DNA from: Methylococcaceae bacterium NSP1-1
GTDB taxonomy: Bacteria > Pseudomonadota > Gammaproteobacteria > Methylococcales > Methylomonadaceae
Direction of reading: 5' to 3'
Assembly: GCA_002256465.1 (NCBI GenBank)
Contig: NQJG01000111.1
Location: 1-6,857, forward strand
Length of the DNA stretch: 6,857 bases
Numbering within the stretch: position 1 is the stretch's first letter; every line of letters starts with the position of its first letter. Under the pieces are notes generated by a model. The model ran no database searches, was not told the DNA's origin, and saw only the letters and a program-made list of their open reading frames with translations. This document shows, piece by piece, positions 1 to 6,117 of the stretch. A program made the translations under genes and the position numbers.

Positions 1-396
1 AATAATGGATGTCAGGATATGGGTGCTCATGGCCCAGTTGTACCTTGATACGAGTTGTGTTTTATCGCCAAAGTTGAGCTCTAATGCCAGCATGACGGCA
101 GCAATGGGAAATAGTGCAATACCCAGTTTTTCAACGGGTTTACTCAGTGCGGCTATCAATAAAAGCAGGGCAACAATCATGGCAACCAATGAGCTGGTGC
201 TAAAAAAACTGAAGTTAAAGCCGCTATTTTGGTGGAAAACAATGGCGGTATATAACAGGTGTGTACAAACGGCTGTCCATGCCAGGTAAAGAGCTGCCTT
301 TTGCATACGGCTCTGGTCAATATGCCGGATAATAAGCAGGGTGCTTGCCAGATAGGTGCAGATTGACAGGGTGGCGACGAGTGCAGTGGTGTTCAT
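1..396 (-). CDS. ypjD: YpjD/CcsA-like inner membrane protein, N-terminal part (runs off left edge)
   Basis: Reading the minus strand from ATG 396-394 gives 132 codons without a stop to base 1, so the gene is cut by the window edge. The protein starts MNTTALVATLSICTYLASTL and has hydrophobic segments at about residues 4-23, 33-53, 66-86 and 90-106, with a fifth beginning near 123. This is the pattern of the YpjD family, related to the CcsA cytochrome c assembly membrane proteins. The partial segment around residues 61-83 (NFSFFSTSSLVAMIV...) and the final HILTSII resemble E. coli YpjD as I recall it. In many gammaproteobacteria this gene lies divergently beside ffh, as here, which supports the call. 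Its function is poorly defined; a link to haem/cytochrome handling is inferred from the superfamily only. No clear Shine-Dalgarno sequence precedes the chosen ATG, so the start is the least certain part. Confidence 0.8.
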   Translation of the reverse strand, partial: MNTTALVATLSICTYLASTLLIIRHIDQSRMQKAALYLAWTAVCTHLLYTAIVFHQNSGFNFSFFSTSSLVAMIVALLLLIAALSKPVEKLGIALFPIAAVMLALELNFGDKTQLVSRYNWAMSTHILTSII

Positions 397-586
397 TGGC
401 TTATGTGTGAGAGCTGGCAAAAGTGTTGGGTAACCCTACGTTAACCTAATCGACAGAGTTTAATTTGTTCAGTCATTGCAACGGGTGCAAAGGTCTTGAT
501 GGATATGGTAATATATCAAATTAAATAGTCCTAGCGCATTTGTACTGGCGGGTAGTTTCCTTAGATTAAACAATAAAGTCATAGAT
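397..586. promoter_or_regulatory. Divergent ypjD/ffh intergenic region
   Basis: This 190-base spacer must carry the promoters of both ypjD (leftward) and ffh (rightward). It is AT-rich toward ffh. The best ffh promoter I can see is TTGATG (496-501) with TTAAAT (521-526), but the 19-base gap is too long to be convincing. Two short palindromes are present: GGGTAACCC (428-436) and TTGCA-ACGGG-TGCAA (476-490). No coding frame or RNA gene is evident. ffh has only a weak ribosome-binding match (AAAG, 575-578). Confidence 0.4.
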
Positions 587-1942
587 ATGTTTGATAATTT
601 AACCGATCGATTAAGTATTACTCTTAAAAAACTTAAGGGTCAGGGTCGCCTGACTGAAGATAATATCAAGGAAACACTGCGCGAAGTGCGTATGGCTTTG
701 CTTGAAGCTGATGTGTCTCTGCCGGTTGTTACGGACTTTATTGAGCGTGTCAAAGAAGGTGCTTTAGGGCAGGAAGTTCAGACCAGTCTGTCGCCGGGTC
801 AGGCAATGATTAAGCTGGTTCAGGCCGAGCTTGTCAAGGTGATGGGCGCGGCGAATGAAGGTTTGAATCTCAATGCTGTTCCGCCCGCTATCGTTTTGAT
901 GGCAGGTTTACAGGGTGCTGGTAAAACCACTACTGTTGCTAAGTTAGGTCGCTGGCTGCAAGAAAATCAAAAGAAAAAAGTCGGCGTGGTCAGTGCTGAC
1001 GTTTATCGCCCTGCCGCTATTATGCAGTTGCAGATGTTGGCAAATGAACTTAATCTGGATTTTTTTGACAGTGATTTGACGCAACAGCCAATTGATATTG
1101 TTAAAAATGCGATTGAAGCGGCCAAGAAAAAGTTTCTTGATGTGATTATCATCGATACTGCCGGTCGTTTGCATATTGATGATGAAATGATGGACGAAAT
1201 TAAGATATTGCACGCAGCAATCAATCCAGTCGAAACATTATTTGTTGTCGATAGCATGACTGGCCAGGATGCCGCTATTACTGCAAAAGCCTTTAATGAT
1301 GCATTGCCATTGACCGGTGTAATTCTGACTAAAGCCGATGGTGATGCGAGAGGCGGTGCTGCACTGTCTATACGCCATATCACTGGCAAGCCGATAAAAT
1401 TCATTGGCGTAGGCGAAAAAACCAATGCCCTGGAACCTTTTTATCCTGATCGTATTGCTTCCCGTATCTTGGGGATGGGCGATGTTTTGGGGTTGATTGA
1501 GGAAATTGAGCAGAAGGCTGATAAGGAAAAGGCCGAGAGACTAGTCAAAAAAATTCAGAAAGGGAAGGGTTTTGATCTGGAGGATTTCCGTGAACAATTG
1601 CAGGAAATGCAGCGTATGGGCGGGGTTAGCTCTATGCTTGATAAGCTCCCTGGAATGAATGCTGTTCCTTCCGAAATGAAAGAAAAAGTTAATGACAAGA
1701 TGCTTGCTCGTCAAATTGCAGTGATAAATTCAATGACGATGCAGGAGAGGCGTTTTCCGGACTTGATTAAAGGCAATCGCAAAAAGCGTATTGCCACTGG
1801 ATGCGGTCAGGAGCTACATGATGTTAATCGTATGCTAAAGCAGTTTTTGATGATGCAAAAAATGATGAAGAAATTCAAATCAGGCAACATAGCAAATATG
1901 GTACGCGGTATAAAAAATAATGTTCGAGGTATGAGAAGGTAG
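587..1942 (+). CDS. ffh: Signal recognition particle protein Ffh (SRP54 homologue)
   Basis: Ffh is the GTPase of the bacterial signal recognition particle. With 4.5S RNA it binds signal sequences emerging from the ribosome and passes the complex to the receptor FtsY at the membrane. The 451-residue product has the usual length and start (MFDNLTDRLS). The helical N domain covers about residues 1-86. The G domain follows, with the P-loop GLQGAGKTT (107-115), DVYRPAA (138-144), DTAGR (190-194), TKADGDARGG (248-257) and GVGEK (274-278). The methionine-rich M domain runs from about 325 to the end and includes the signal-peptide finger loop (MGG...KLPGM, about 344-357). The RNA-binding segment reads GNRKKRIATGCG (396-407). 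Compared with the E. coli protein as I recall it, position 397 is Asn rather than Ser and 406 is Cys rather than Ser; see findings. No terminator hairpin follows the stop, so some read-through into the rpsP operon is possible. Confidence 0.97.
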   Translation: MFDNLTDRLSITLKKLKGQGRLTEDNIKETLREVRMALLEADVSLPVVTDFIERVKEGALGQEVQTSLSPGQAMIKLVQAELVKVMGAANEGLNLNAVPPAIVLMAGLQGAGKTTTVAKLGRWLQENQKKKVGVVSADVYRPAAIMQLQMLANELNLDFFDSDLTQQPIDIVKNAIEAAKKKFLDVIIIDTAGRLHIDDEMMDEIKILHAAINPVETLFVVDSMTGQDAAITAKAFNDALPLTGVILTKADGDARGGAALSIRHITGKPIKFIGVGEKTNALEPFYPDRIASRILGMGDVLGLIEEIEQKADKEKAERLVKKIQKGKGFDLEDFREQLQEMQRMGGVSSMLDKLPGMNAVPSEMKEKVNDKMLARQIAVINSMTMQERRFPDLIKGNRKKRIATGCGQELHDVNRMLKQFLMMQKMMKKFKSGNIANMVRGIKNNVRGMRR

Positions 1943-2011
1943 TTTTTTAGTGCTTTAATAAGGTTGTTATGTGAAAAAGTGGTGTAATTGTTGATTCATT
2001 CCAATTTATTC

Positions 2012-2039
2012 TTCACTTATAGTGAAAATCGCGTAAAAT
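2012..2039 (+). promoter_or_regulatory. Probable sigma-70-type promoter of the rpsP-rimM-trmD-rplS operon
   Basis: TTCACT (2012-2017) and TAAAAT (2034-2039) are separated by 16 bases and would place the transcription start near 2046, about 36 bases before the rpsP ATG. The -10 box is good and the -35 box is moderate. The -35 box forms the left arm of a palindrome, TTCACT-TAT-AGTGAA (2012-2026), which extends into the spacer and could be a repressor site. Position and sequence are seen directly; promoter activity is inferred. Confidence 0.5.
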
Positions 2040-2081
2040 AGGCAGATTAAATTTTTGATTAAACGTTTTTGAGGAAATTAG

Positions 2082-2333
2082 ATGGTAACCATTCGTCTTT
2101 CAAGAGGCGGCGCGAAGAATCGCCCTTTTTATCACGTTGTTGTAACCGATAGCAGAAGCGGTCGAGATGGTCGTTATATTGAACGAGTTGGCTTTTTTAA
2201 TCCGTTAGCACGCGGTAATGAAGAAAAGCTGCGTTTGGATAGTGAGCGCGTCGAATATTGGAAATCCAACGGAGCACAACCTTCTGAGCGCGTTGCAAGA
2301 TTAATTAAAGACGCACTTAAAGCCGCTGCATAA
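2082..2333 (+). CDS. rpsP: 30S ribosomal protein bS16
   Basis: bS16 is a small primary binder of the 16S rRNA 5' domain and is needed for 30S assembly. The 83-residue protein has the standard length and the diagnostic opening [20 protein letters not shown], followed by the partial motif [13 protein letters not shown] (about residues 29-41) and a C-terminal helix ([13 protein letters not shown]). The start is supported by a good Shine-Dalgarno sequence, GAGGAA at 2071-2076, five bases before the ATG. It is the first gene of the operon, and only four bases separate its stop from the rimM start. The C-terminal tail is short (KAAA), within normal variation. Nothing in it looks damaged. Confidence 0.97.
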   Translation: MVTIRLSRGGAKNRPFYHVVVTDSRSGRDGRYIERVGFFNPLARGNEEKLRLDSERVEYWKSNGAQPSERVARLIKDALKAAA

Positions 2334-2337
2334 TCTG

Positions 2338-2754
2338 TTGTCAAGGCAACAGGAAATAAACGTTGGGAGGATTTCCGGCGTTTTTGGCGTAAAGGGATGG
2401 ATTAAGGTTTTTTCCTTTACCGATATCAGAGAGAATATTCTAAATTATTCTCCCTGGTTGCTGAAGAAAGACAGCGAGACCAGATCGGTTGATGTAGTTG
2501 ACGGCAAGTTACAGGGCAAAGCGGTAGTCGCCCAACTTGACGGCGTTAATGATAGAGATCAGGCAGCAAGTCTTATAGGTTGGGATATATTTATAACACC
2601 TGAGCAGTTACCCAAAGTAGCAAAAGGTGAATATTACTGGTCTGACTTGATTGGCTTGAATGTTGAAACCAATCTGGGTGTTCAGTTAGGCATAGTTGAC
2701 AGTCTGCTGGAAACTGGCGCAAATTCCGTTTTTACAGGGACAGACGATAATTAA
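2338..2754 (+). CDS. rimM: Ribosome maturation factor RimM, C-terminally truncated by frameshift
   Basis: RimM binds the 30S head with S19 and promotes late 16S rRNA processing and assembly. The readable product has 138 residues. It contains the N-terminal RimM domain (NVGRISGVFGVKGWIKVFSFTD, 8-29; RENILNYSPW, 31-40) and the beginning of the PRC barrel (YYWSDLIGL, 99-107; LLETGAN, 123-129). After Asn129 the sequence leaves the family pattern and ends in a foreign tail, SVFTGTDDN. The family norm is about 165-180 residues. The missing end is still present downstream in another frame (2726-2806). No ATG or GTG start fits. TTG at 2338 is the best choice: it lies four bases after rpsP, lacks a clear Shine-Dalgarno sequence, and probably depends on coupling to rpsP translation. 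The product is probably inactive or impaired, unless the lesion is a sequencing or assembly error. Confidence 0.9.
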   Translation: MSRQQEINVGRISGVFGVKGWIKVFSFTDIRENILNYSPWLLKKDSETRSVDVVDGKLQGKAVVAQLDGVNDRDQAASLIGWDIFITPEQLPKVAKGEYYWSDLIGLNVETNLGVQLGIVDSLLETGANSVFTGTDDN

Positions 2755-2806
2755 TATTGATCTGGAGGCCGGAAAGATGGTTGTCGATTGGGATCCTGAC
2801 TTTTAA
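2726..2806 (+). pseudogene. rimM: Out-of-frame remnant of the RimM C-terminus
   Basis: Read from 2726 in the frame one base ahead of the rimM start frame, the sequence encodes 26 residues, PFLQGQTIINIDLEAGKMVV followed by DWDPDF, then TAA at 2804-2806. This is the normal end of RimM (inner PRC-barrel strand, then the DLEAG...VDWDPDF tail). The upstream frame ends its family match at Asn129 (2722-2724), so the two parts abut. In relatives about 13 residues lie between GAN and the (I/V)PF motif. A loss of about 38 bases explains both the missing residues and the frame change. Joined and restored, the protein would be about 168 residues, the usual length. Confidence 0.85.
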
Positions 2807-2814
2807 TTACCATC

Positions 2815-3552
2815 ATGCGTTTTGACGTTGTAACATTATTTCCTGAAATGATAACAGCGGCTGCAAGTTACGGTGTAACTGGCAGGGCAATAGAGCGCAA
2901 AATAGTAAGTTTGTCAGTATGGAATCCTCGAGATTATACGCATGACAGACACAGAACAGTTGATGATCGTCCCTATGGTGGCGGTCCGGGGATGGTAATG
3001 AAATACCAGCCCTTGCACGATGCAGTCAAGAGTGCAAAAAGCGCTGGTAGTGGTACTGCAAAAGTGATTTATCTGAGTCCACAAGGCAAGCCGATCAAGC
3101 AAGCTTTATTATCAGAAGCTTGCAATATTTCGCAATTGATTTTGGTTGCAGGGCGCTATGAAGGTGTAGATGAGCGCTTTGTCGAGATGGATTGTGATGA
3201 TGAATGGTCTGTCGGTGACTATGTTATTAGTGGTGGTGAACTTGCTGCATTGATAGTAATTGATGCTGTAACTCGTTTGTTACCCGGTGTACTTGGCGAT
3301 GAAGAGTCTGCCCGGCAGGATTCTCACATGAATGGCTTGTTGGATTATCCGCATTTTACCAGGCCTGAACAACTTGAAGGGTGTTCAGTCCCGGACATTT
3401 TATTGAGCGGCAATCATGCGGATATAGATCGCTGGCGACTGAAGCAGGCTTTGGGTAGAACCTGGCAAAGACGGCCGGATTTGTTAAATAAAAAGAATTT
3501 AAGTGCAGAGCAGGAATATCTGCTGCAACAATTTAAAAGTGAAGTTAAATAG
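2815..3552 (+). CDS. trmD: tRNA (guanine37-N1)-methyltransferase TrmD
   Basis: TrmD transfers a methyl group from S-adenosylmethionine to N1 of G37, next to the anticodon, in tRNAs reading CNN-type codons; this prevents +1 frameshifting. It acts as a dimer with a trefoil-knot SPOUT fold. The 245-residue protein is complete. It shows [12 protein letters not shown] at the start, VTGRA (21-25), [17 protein letters not shown] (44-60), the cofactor-binding YLSPQG (86-91) and GRYEGVDER (113-121), and [12 protein letters not shown] (131-142). Arg154 and Asp169 match the catalytic-site residues of the E. coli enzyme, followed by the partial C-terminal segment [11 protein letters not shown] (175-185) and [10 protein letters not shown] (199-208). 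No Shine-Dalgarno sequence precedes the ATG. In an intact operon the rimM stop (2804-2806) would lie eight bases upstream, suggesting translational coupling; the premature rimM stop widens that gap to 60 bases. rplS follows nine bases after the TrmD stop. Confidence 0.97.
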   Translation: MRFDVVTLFPEMITAAASYGVTGRAIERKIVSLSVWNPRDYTHDRHRTVDDRPYGGGPGMVMKYQPLHDAVKSAKSAGSGTAKVIYLSPQGKPIKQALLSEACNISQLILVAGRYEGVDERFVEMDCDDEWSVGDYVISGGELAALIVIDAVTRLLPGVLGDEESARQDSHMNGLLDYPHFTRPEQLEGCSVPDILLSGNHADIDRWRLKQALGRTWQRRPDLLNKKNLSAEQEYLLQQFKSEVK

Positions 3553-3561
3553 GGTGTGGTA

Positions 3562-3903
3562 ATGAGCAATATTATTGATGTACTGGAAAAAGAACAGCTA
3601 AAACAAATTCCTGAATTTAATCCAGGTGATACAGTTGTTGTACAGGTTAAAGTAAAAGAAGGCGAGCGTGAAAGAATTCAGGCTTTTGAAGGCATTGTGA
3701 TTGCGAAACGTAATCGCGGATTAAATTCTGCTTTCACTGTAAGAAAGATTTCTCACGGTACAGGTGTTGAGCGTGTTTTTCAAACTCACAGCCCGATTAT
3801 TAGCGAGATTATTGTTAAGCGTCGCGGCGATGTTCGTCGTGCTAAATTGTATTACTTGCGTGATCTGACCGGTAAGGCCGCTCGTATTAAAGAAAAGCTG
3901 TAA
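3562..3903 (+). CDS. rplS: 50S ribosomal protein bL19
   Basis: bL19 sits at the 30S-50S interface and contributes to intersubunit bridges. The product from ATG 3562 is 113 residues, the usual size, and begins [15 protein letters not shown] as expected. Family signatures include [67 protein letters not shown] and [11 protein letters not shown] at the end. An in-frame GTG at 3556 would add only Met-Val. I prefer the ATG because AGGGTG (3551-3556) gives a Shine-Dalgarno match at suitable spacing and because the family starts MSNII. It is the last gene of the operon and is followed directly by an intrinsic terminator. Confidence 0.97.
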   Translation: MSNIIDVLEKEQLKQIPEFNPGDTVVVQVKVKEGERERIQAFEGIVIAKRNRGLNSAFTVRKISHGTGVERVFQTHSPIISEIIVKRRGDVRRAKLYYLRDLTGKAARIKEKL

Positions 3904-3925
3904 TTGGTTGTTGTTTGATGTAGTT

Positions 3926-3954
3926 AAAAAAGGCAGCTTATAGCTGCCTTTTTT
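3926..3954 (+). terminator. Rho-independent terminator after rplS
   Basis: GGCAGCT (3932-3938) pairs with AGCTGCC (3942-3948) around a three-base loop and is followed by six T residues (3949-3954). Six A residues (3926-3931) precede the left arm, so the minus strand also carries a hairpin followed by T6. It can therefore serve as a bidirectional terminator between rplS and the convergent GMC gene. It starts 22 bases after the rplS stop. Confidence 0.93.
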
Positions 3955-3997
3955 ATATTTGAATTTTTGGCTTCCAGTATACATCAGTGTGAGTGGG

Positions 3998-4099
3998 ATT
4001 TTGGATTACTCAGCGTTTTGGTAGCACCTGGCAAGCCGTTCATGCATCTGTATATGAGAATGAACTTACTGTCAGGTGCTTTTCTGCGGAATTTTGGAT
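3998..4099. repeat. Imperfect 58-base hairpin flanked by 9-base direct repeats
   Basis: In the convergent gap, AGCACCTG (4023-4030) pairs exactly with CAGGTGCT (4073-4080). The pairing continues inward through G-T, C-G and A-T, skips a 4x4 internal loop, and resumes with GTTCAT (4038-4043) against ATGAAC (4060-4065). The 9-mer ATTTTGGAT occurs on both sides, at 3998-4006 and 4091-4099. The arrangement could be a miniature mobile-element relic with a target duplication, or simply an RNA hairpin in the 3' region of the GMC transcript. It lacks a following T tract suited to a minus-strand terminator. No transposase is present. Confidence 0.45.
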
Positions 4100-4110
4100 C
4101 AAAGGCGCCT

Positions 4111-5973
4111 CTAATCGCCGAGGATGACATCAGCCGCTTTTTCTCCTATCATGTAAATAGAACTCACGATAAAAAATCCAGGGATTCGTGGGAAAACGGA
4201 AGCATCCACAACCCTGAGTCCTTTGATCCCACGTACTCTAAAATCACTATCCAATACCGCCATCGGATCGTCATCACTTCCAATCGGACAGGTACAAGAA
4301 GCATGATGTCCCCAAGCGTTATACCTGACATAATCACGCAGTTCCTGGTCGCTCTGGAGAGCTTTTCCAGGGAACTCTTCTTCAGCAATAATACCCTGTT
4401 CAATGAGAGGTGCAGTTAAGCTACGTACAAATTTAATACCTGCCACTACAGCATCAAGATCATTGCCTTCCTGATCGCTGCCTTCTTCAAAGTAGTGAAA
4501 ATTGATATAAGGCCGGTCGCGAGGTTCGGAAGATACAAGGCGCACTTCACCGGCACGGTTAATCGTATGCGCCTTGAGCACAGCCCAGGTGAGATAATTC
4601 AAATGCTCTTTAATCAATTTTGAATAGCCGGGAAAATAACCTCTGAAGTTACCTAATAGCGCAAAACAAAACAGGTCGGGTAATGGCTGTTCCATCATTG
4701 AGCGTTTGATGACAGCTAATACTGCTCCATTAGTGGTATAAACGCCTTGACGTTGATTTTCCCATTCCTCATACTGAGGATCGCCTTTGGCGTATTTGGC
4801 ATCTTTAAGCACTTCCCAGTCCTGATTCATCCGATTGACAACACCTACTTCATATCGGTCTTGCAGATTGGTTCCCACACCCGGCAGATCGAGTTTGACA
4901 TGTATGCGGTGTTTTTCCAGTTCTTCTTTTGGTCCTATACCCGAAAGCATTAGTAGCTGCGGAGTATTATAAGCGCCGCCAGCCAGGATGATTTCTGAAG
5001 ACGCATGCACGGTTCGTAATTCTCCGGATTCTCTGCTGGGGTTTTGGTGAGCTCTATATAGTTTTGCACCTTTTAAATATTCAACACCGATAGCGCGATT
5101 ATCATCATCTAAAATGACTTTAGTAACGAGCGCATCCAGTTCTATGACAAGCCGATCAGGATGTTTTCGTTGCACATCCAGTAACCTCTCACGAGTGCTG
5201 TGGCGCGCACCATTGTTGGTTGCAAGCGGTGGATAGCGTAAACCTGTTCCATTTTCTTGCACTATGCTCCAGTCATTGGGATCAGCCAGCCCGCCTTGAG
5301 TAAACCCTTTAATTCGTTCAAAGAAATCGGGTAAGTTGGCGATTGCGAGCTTGGCAGATTCCAGAATAGTCTTTACCAGTTTTTCATCTTTTACCAAGGC
5401 TTCCAGAGGAAGTGCTGCTTCGGTTCGAAACCAGCCATTCCAGCCGTGACGGGATGGGTTAATGCCCAGTTTCGCTAGCCAGCGATACCAAGGTCTATGG
5501 TGACAATTTTCCATGCGCTCAAAGTATTTGCGCATATTATCGGCACGCCAGGAATCATCACCGGTCATTTCGGCCACTTCGTCCCAATCGGCATTGTGGG
5601 GATACACCGTTATCATGGCATTATGCGCAGTACAGCCACCCAAGCAACCTGCACGCGGATAAAGCACGCCATCTTCTTCCGGGGTAAATTTTGGATCCTG
5701 TTCCTGGGTTGCCCGGTCGCCGTAATGGCGTACAAAATAATCCCACTTCATGGCTTCGTTTTCAGTGGAAAAAGTGTGAAATACCGGTACATCGTAGTCA
5801 TCGGGCAAGCGGTTTTCATCGGGATAGGGCAGATCTCCACCTTGCAGTGTGCGCGGATCGCCGCCAGCCTCAAGGACCAGGACTTTTTTTCCATGCTCCG
5901 CCAATCTTGCAGCGACCGTACCGCCTCCAGCACCCGAACCAACAACAATATAGTCAAAATTAGTTTCAGTCAT
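4111..5973 (-). CDS. GMC-family FAD-dependent oxidoreductase (choline/alcohol dehydrogenase-like)
   Basis: GMC enzymes oxidise alcohol groups using FAD, with electrons passed to oxygen, a quinone or a cytochrome; the substrate cannot be read from this sequence. The 620-residue protein opens MTETNFDYIVVGSGAGGG, so the FAD dinucleotide fold (GSGAGGG, 12-18; LEAGG, 34-38) begins at once. It also has GCLGGCTAHNAM (109-120), GGAYNTPQLLMLSGIGP (332-348), PGVGTNLQD (364-372) and the C-terminal block GHHASCTCPIG (555-565). His557 aligns with the usual catalytic His. The usual second His/Asn position is Phe601 within IPGFFIVSSIYMIGEKAAD. There is no signal peptide, twin-arginine signal or membrane anchor, suggesting a cytoplasmic protein unless it is exported with a partner. 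The start at 5973 is fixed by AGGAGA (5985-5980, six-base spacing); an upstream in-frame ATG at 6066 adds 31 basic residues with no family resemblance. It lies 144 bases after the cytochrome-like gene on the same strand, probably co-transcribed. Confidence 0.93.
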   Translation of the reverse strand: MTETNFDYIVVGSGAGGGTVAARLAEHGKKVLVLEAGGDPRTLQGGDLPYPDENRLPDDYDVPVFHTFSTENEAMKWDYFVRHYGDRATQEQDPKFTPEEDGVLYPRAGCLGGCTAHNAMITVYPHNADWDEVAEMTGDDSWRADNMRKYFERMENCHHRPWYRWLAKLGINPSRHGWNGWFRTEAALPLEALVKDEKLVKTILESAKLAIANLPDFFERIKGFTQGGLADPNDWSIVQENGTGLRYPPLATNNGARHSTRERLLDVQRKHPDRLVIELDALVTKVILDDDNRAIGVEYLKGAKLYRAHQNPSRESGELRTVHASSEIILAGGAYNTPQLLMLSGIGPKEELEKHRIHVKLDLPGVGTNLQDRYEVGVVNRMNQDWEVLKDAKYAKGDPQYEEWENQRQGVYTTNGAVLAVIKRSMMEQPLPDLFCFALLGNFRGYFPGYSKLIKEHLNYLTWAVLKAHTINRAGEVRLVSSEPRDRPYINFHYFEEGSDQEGNDLDAVVAGIKFVRSLTAPLIEQGIIAEEEFPGKALQSDQELRDYVRYNAWGHHASCTCPIGSDDDPMAVLDSDFRVRGIKGLRVVDASVFPRIPGFFIVSSIYMIGEKAADVILGD

Positions 5974-5979
5974 TTTTTG

Positions 5980-5985
5980 TCTCCT
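5980..5985 (-). promoter_or_regulatory. Ribosome-binding site of the GMC oxidoreductase
   Basis: On the minus strand AGGAGA lies six bases before the ATG at 5973-5971. It decides between this start and the longer in-frame ATG at 6066, which has no comparable site. The FAD-binding fold beginning seven residues after this Met supports the same choice. Confidence 0.85.
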
Positions 5986-6005
5986 ATTCGAGTAGGGTGA
6001 AGCAA

Positions 6006-6054
6006 CTTTGCGGCTTACTGATATGAACCGCAAAGCGTTACAACGCCTACGCTT
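6006..6054 (-). repeat. Overlapping inverted repeats upstream of the GMC gene
   Basis: CTTTGCGG (6006-6013) pairs perfectly with CCGCAAAG (6028-6035) across a 14-base loop. A second pair, AAGCGT (6033-6038) with ACGCTT (6049-6054), shares bases 6033-6035 with the first, so the two full stems cannot form together. In the minus-strand transcript they lie just upstream of the GMC ribosome-binding site. A regulatory or transcript-processing role is possible but is inference. Confidence 0.45.
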
Positions 6055-6070
6055 GAATGAAATCATTAAG

Positions 6071-6102
6071 CCGGTGCAACATCACGAAACGCGTTGCACC
6101 GG
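6071..6102 (-). repeat. Perfect 10-base inverted repeat between the cytochrome-like and GMC genes
   Basis: CCGGTGCAAC (6071-6080) pairs perfectly with GTTGCACCGG (6093-6102) across a 12-base loop, starting 15 bases after the stop of the cytochrome-like gene. In the minus-strand transcript the stem is followed by CUUAAUG rather than a U tract, so it is not a standard intrinsic terminator. It would make a stable intercistronic hairpin that could protect the 3' end of the upstream message or act as a partial attenuator. Confidence 0.6.
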
Positions 6103-6117
6103 AAAAAAGTGGACTAC

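Noticed and set aside
5..289. Plus-strand open frame of 94 codons near the left edge
   Set aside because: It is antisense to the YpjD-like membrane protein, which has clear transmembrane segments and family resemblance; the plus-strand product has none.
496..526. ffh promoter TTGATG / TTAAAT
   Set aside because: The 19-base spacing and weak -10 match are not enough to list it as a separate promoter feature.
944..1425. Minus-strand open frames inside ffh
   Set aside because: They lie entirely over the highly conserved Ffh G domain and look like shadows of its codon pattern.
2726..2754. Programmed ribosomal frameshift in rimM at the T5 run (2729-2733)
   Set aside because: A shift would rejoin the frames but would still lack about 13 conserved residues, so a deletion is the better explanation.
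4023..4080. Integron attC site
   Set aside because: The hairpin lacks the paired core sites (GTTRRRY and its complement) and there is no integrase or cassette array.
3967..4419. Plus-strand open frame of 150 codons overlapping the GMC 3' end
   Set aside because: Two thirds is antisense to conserved GMC C-terminal motifs, the rest spans the hairpin region, and no ribosome-binding site or family resemblance is seen.
5497..6000. Plus-strand open frames over the GMC N-terminal half
   Set aside because: They are antisense to the FAD-binding fold and GMC signature and have no recognisable domain or ribosome-binding site.
5974..6066. N-terminal extension of the GMC protein to the ATG at 6066
   Set aside because: The extra 31 residues are basic and unlike the family, contain no hydrophobic signal segment, and the internal start has a strong Shine-Dalgarno sequence.
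6071..6102. Intrinsic terminator separating the cytochrome-like and GMC genes
   Set aside because: The stem is good, but the minus strand has no T tract after it and the plus strand has A residues instead.
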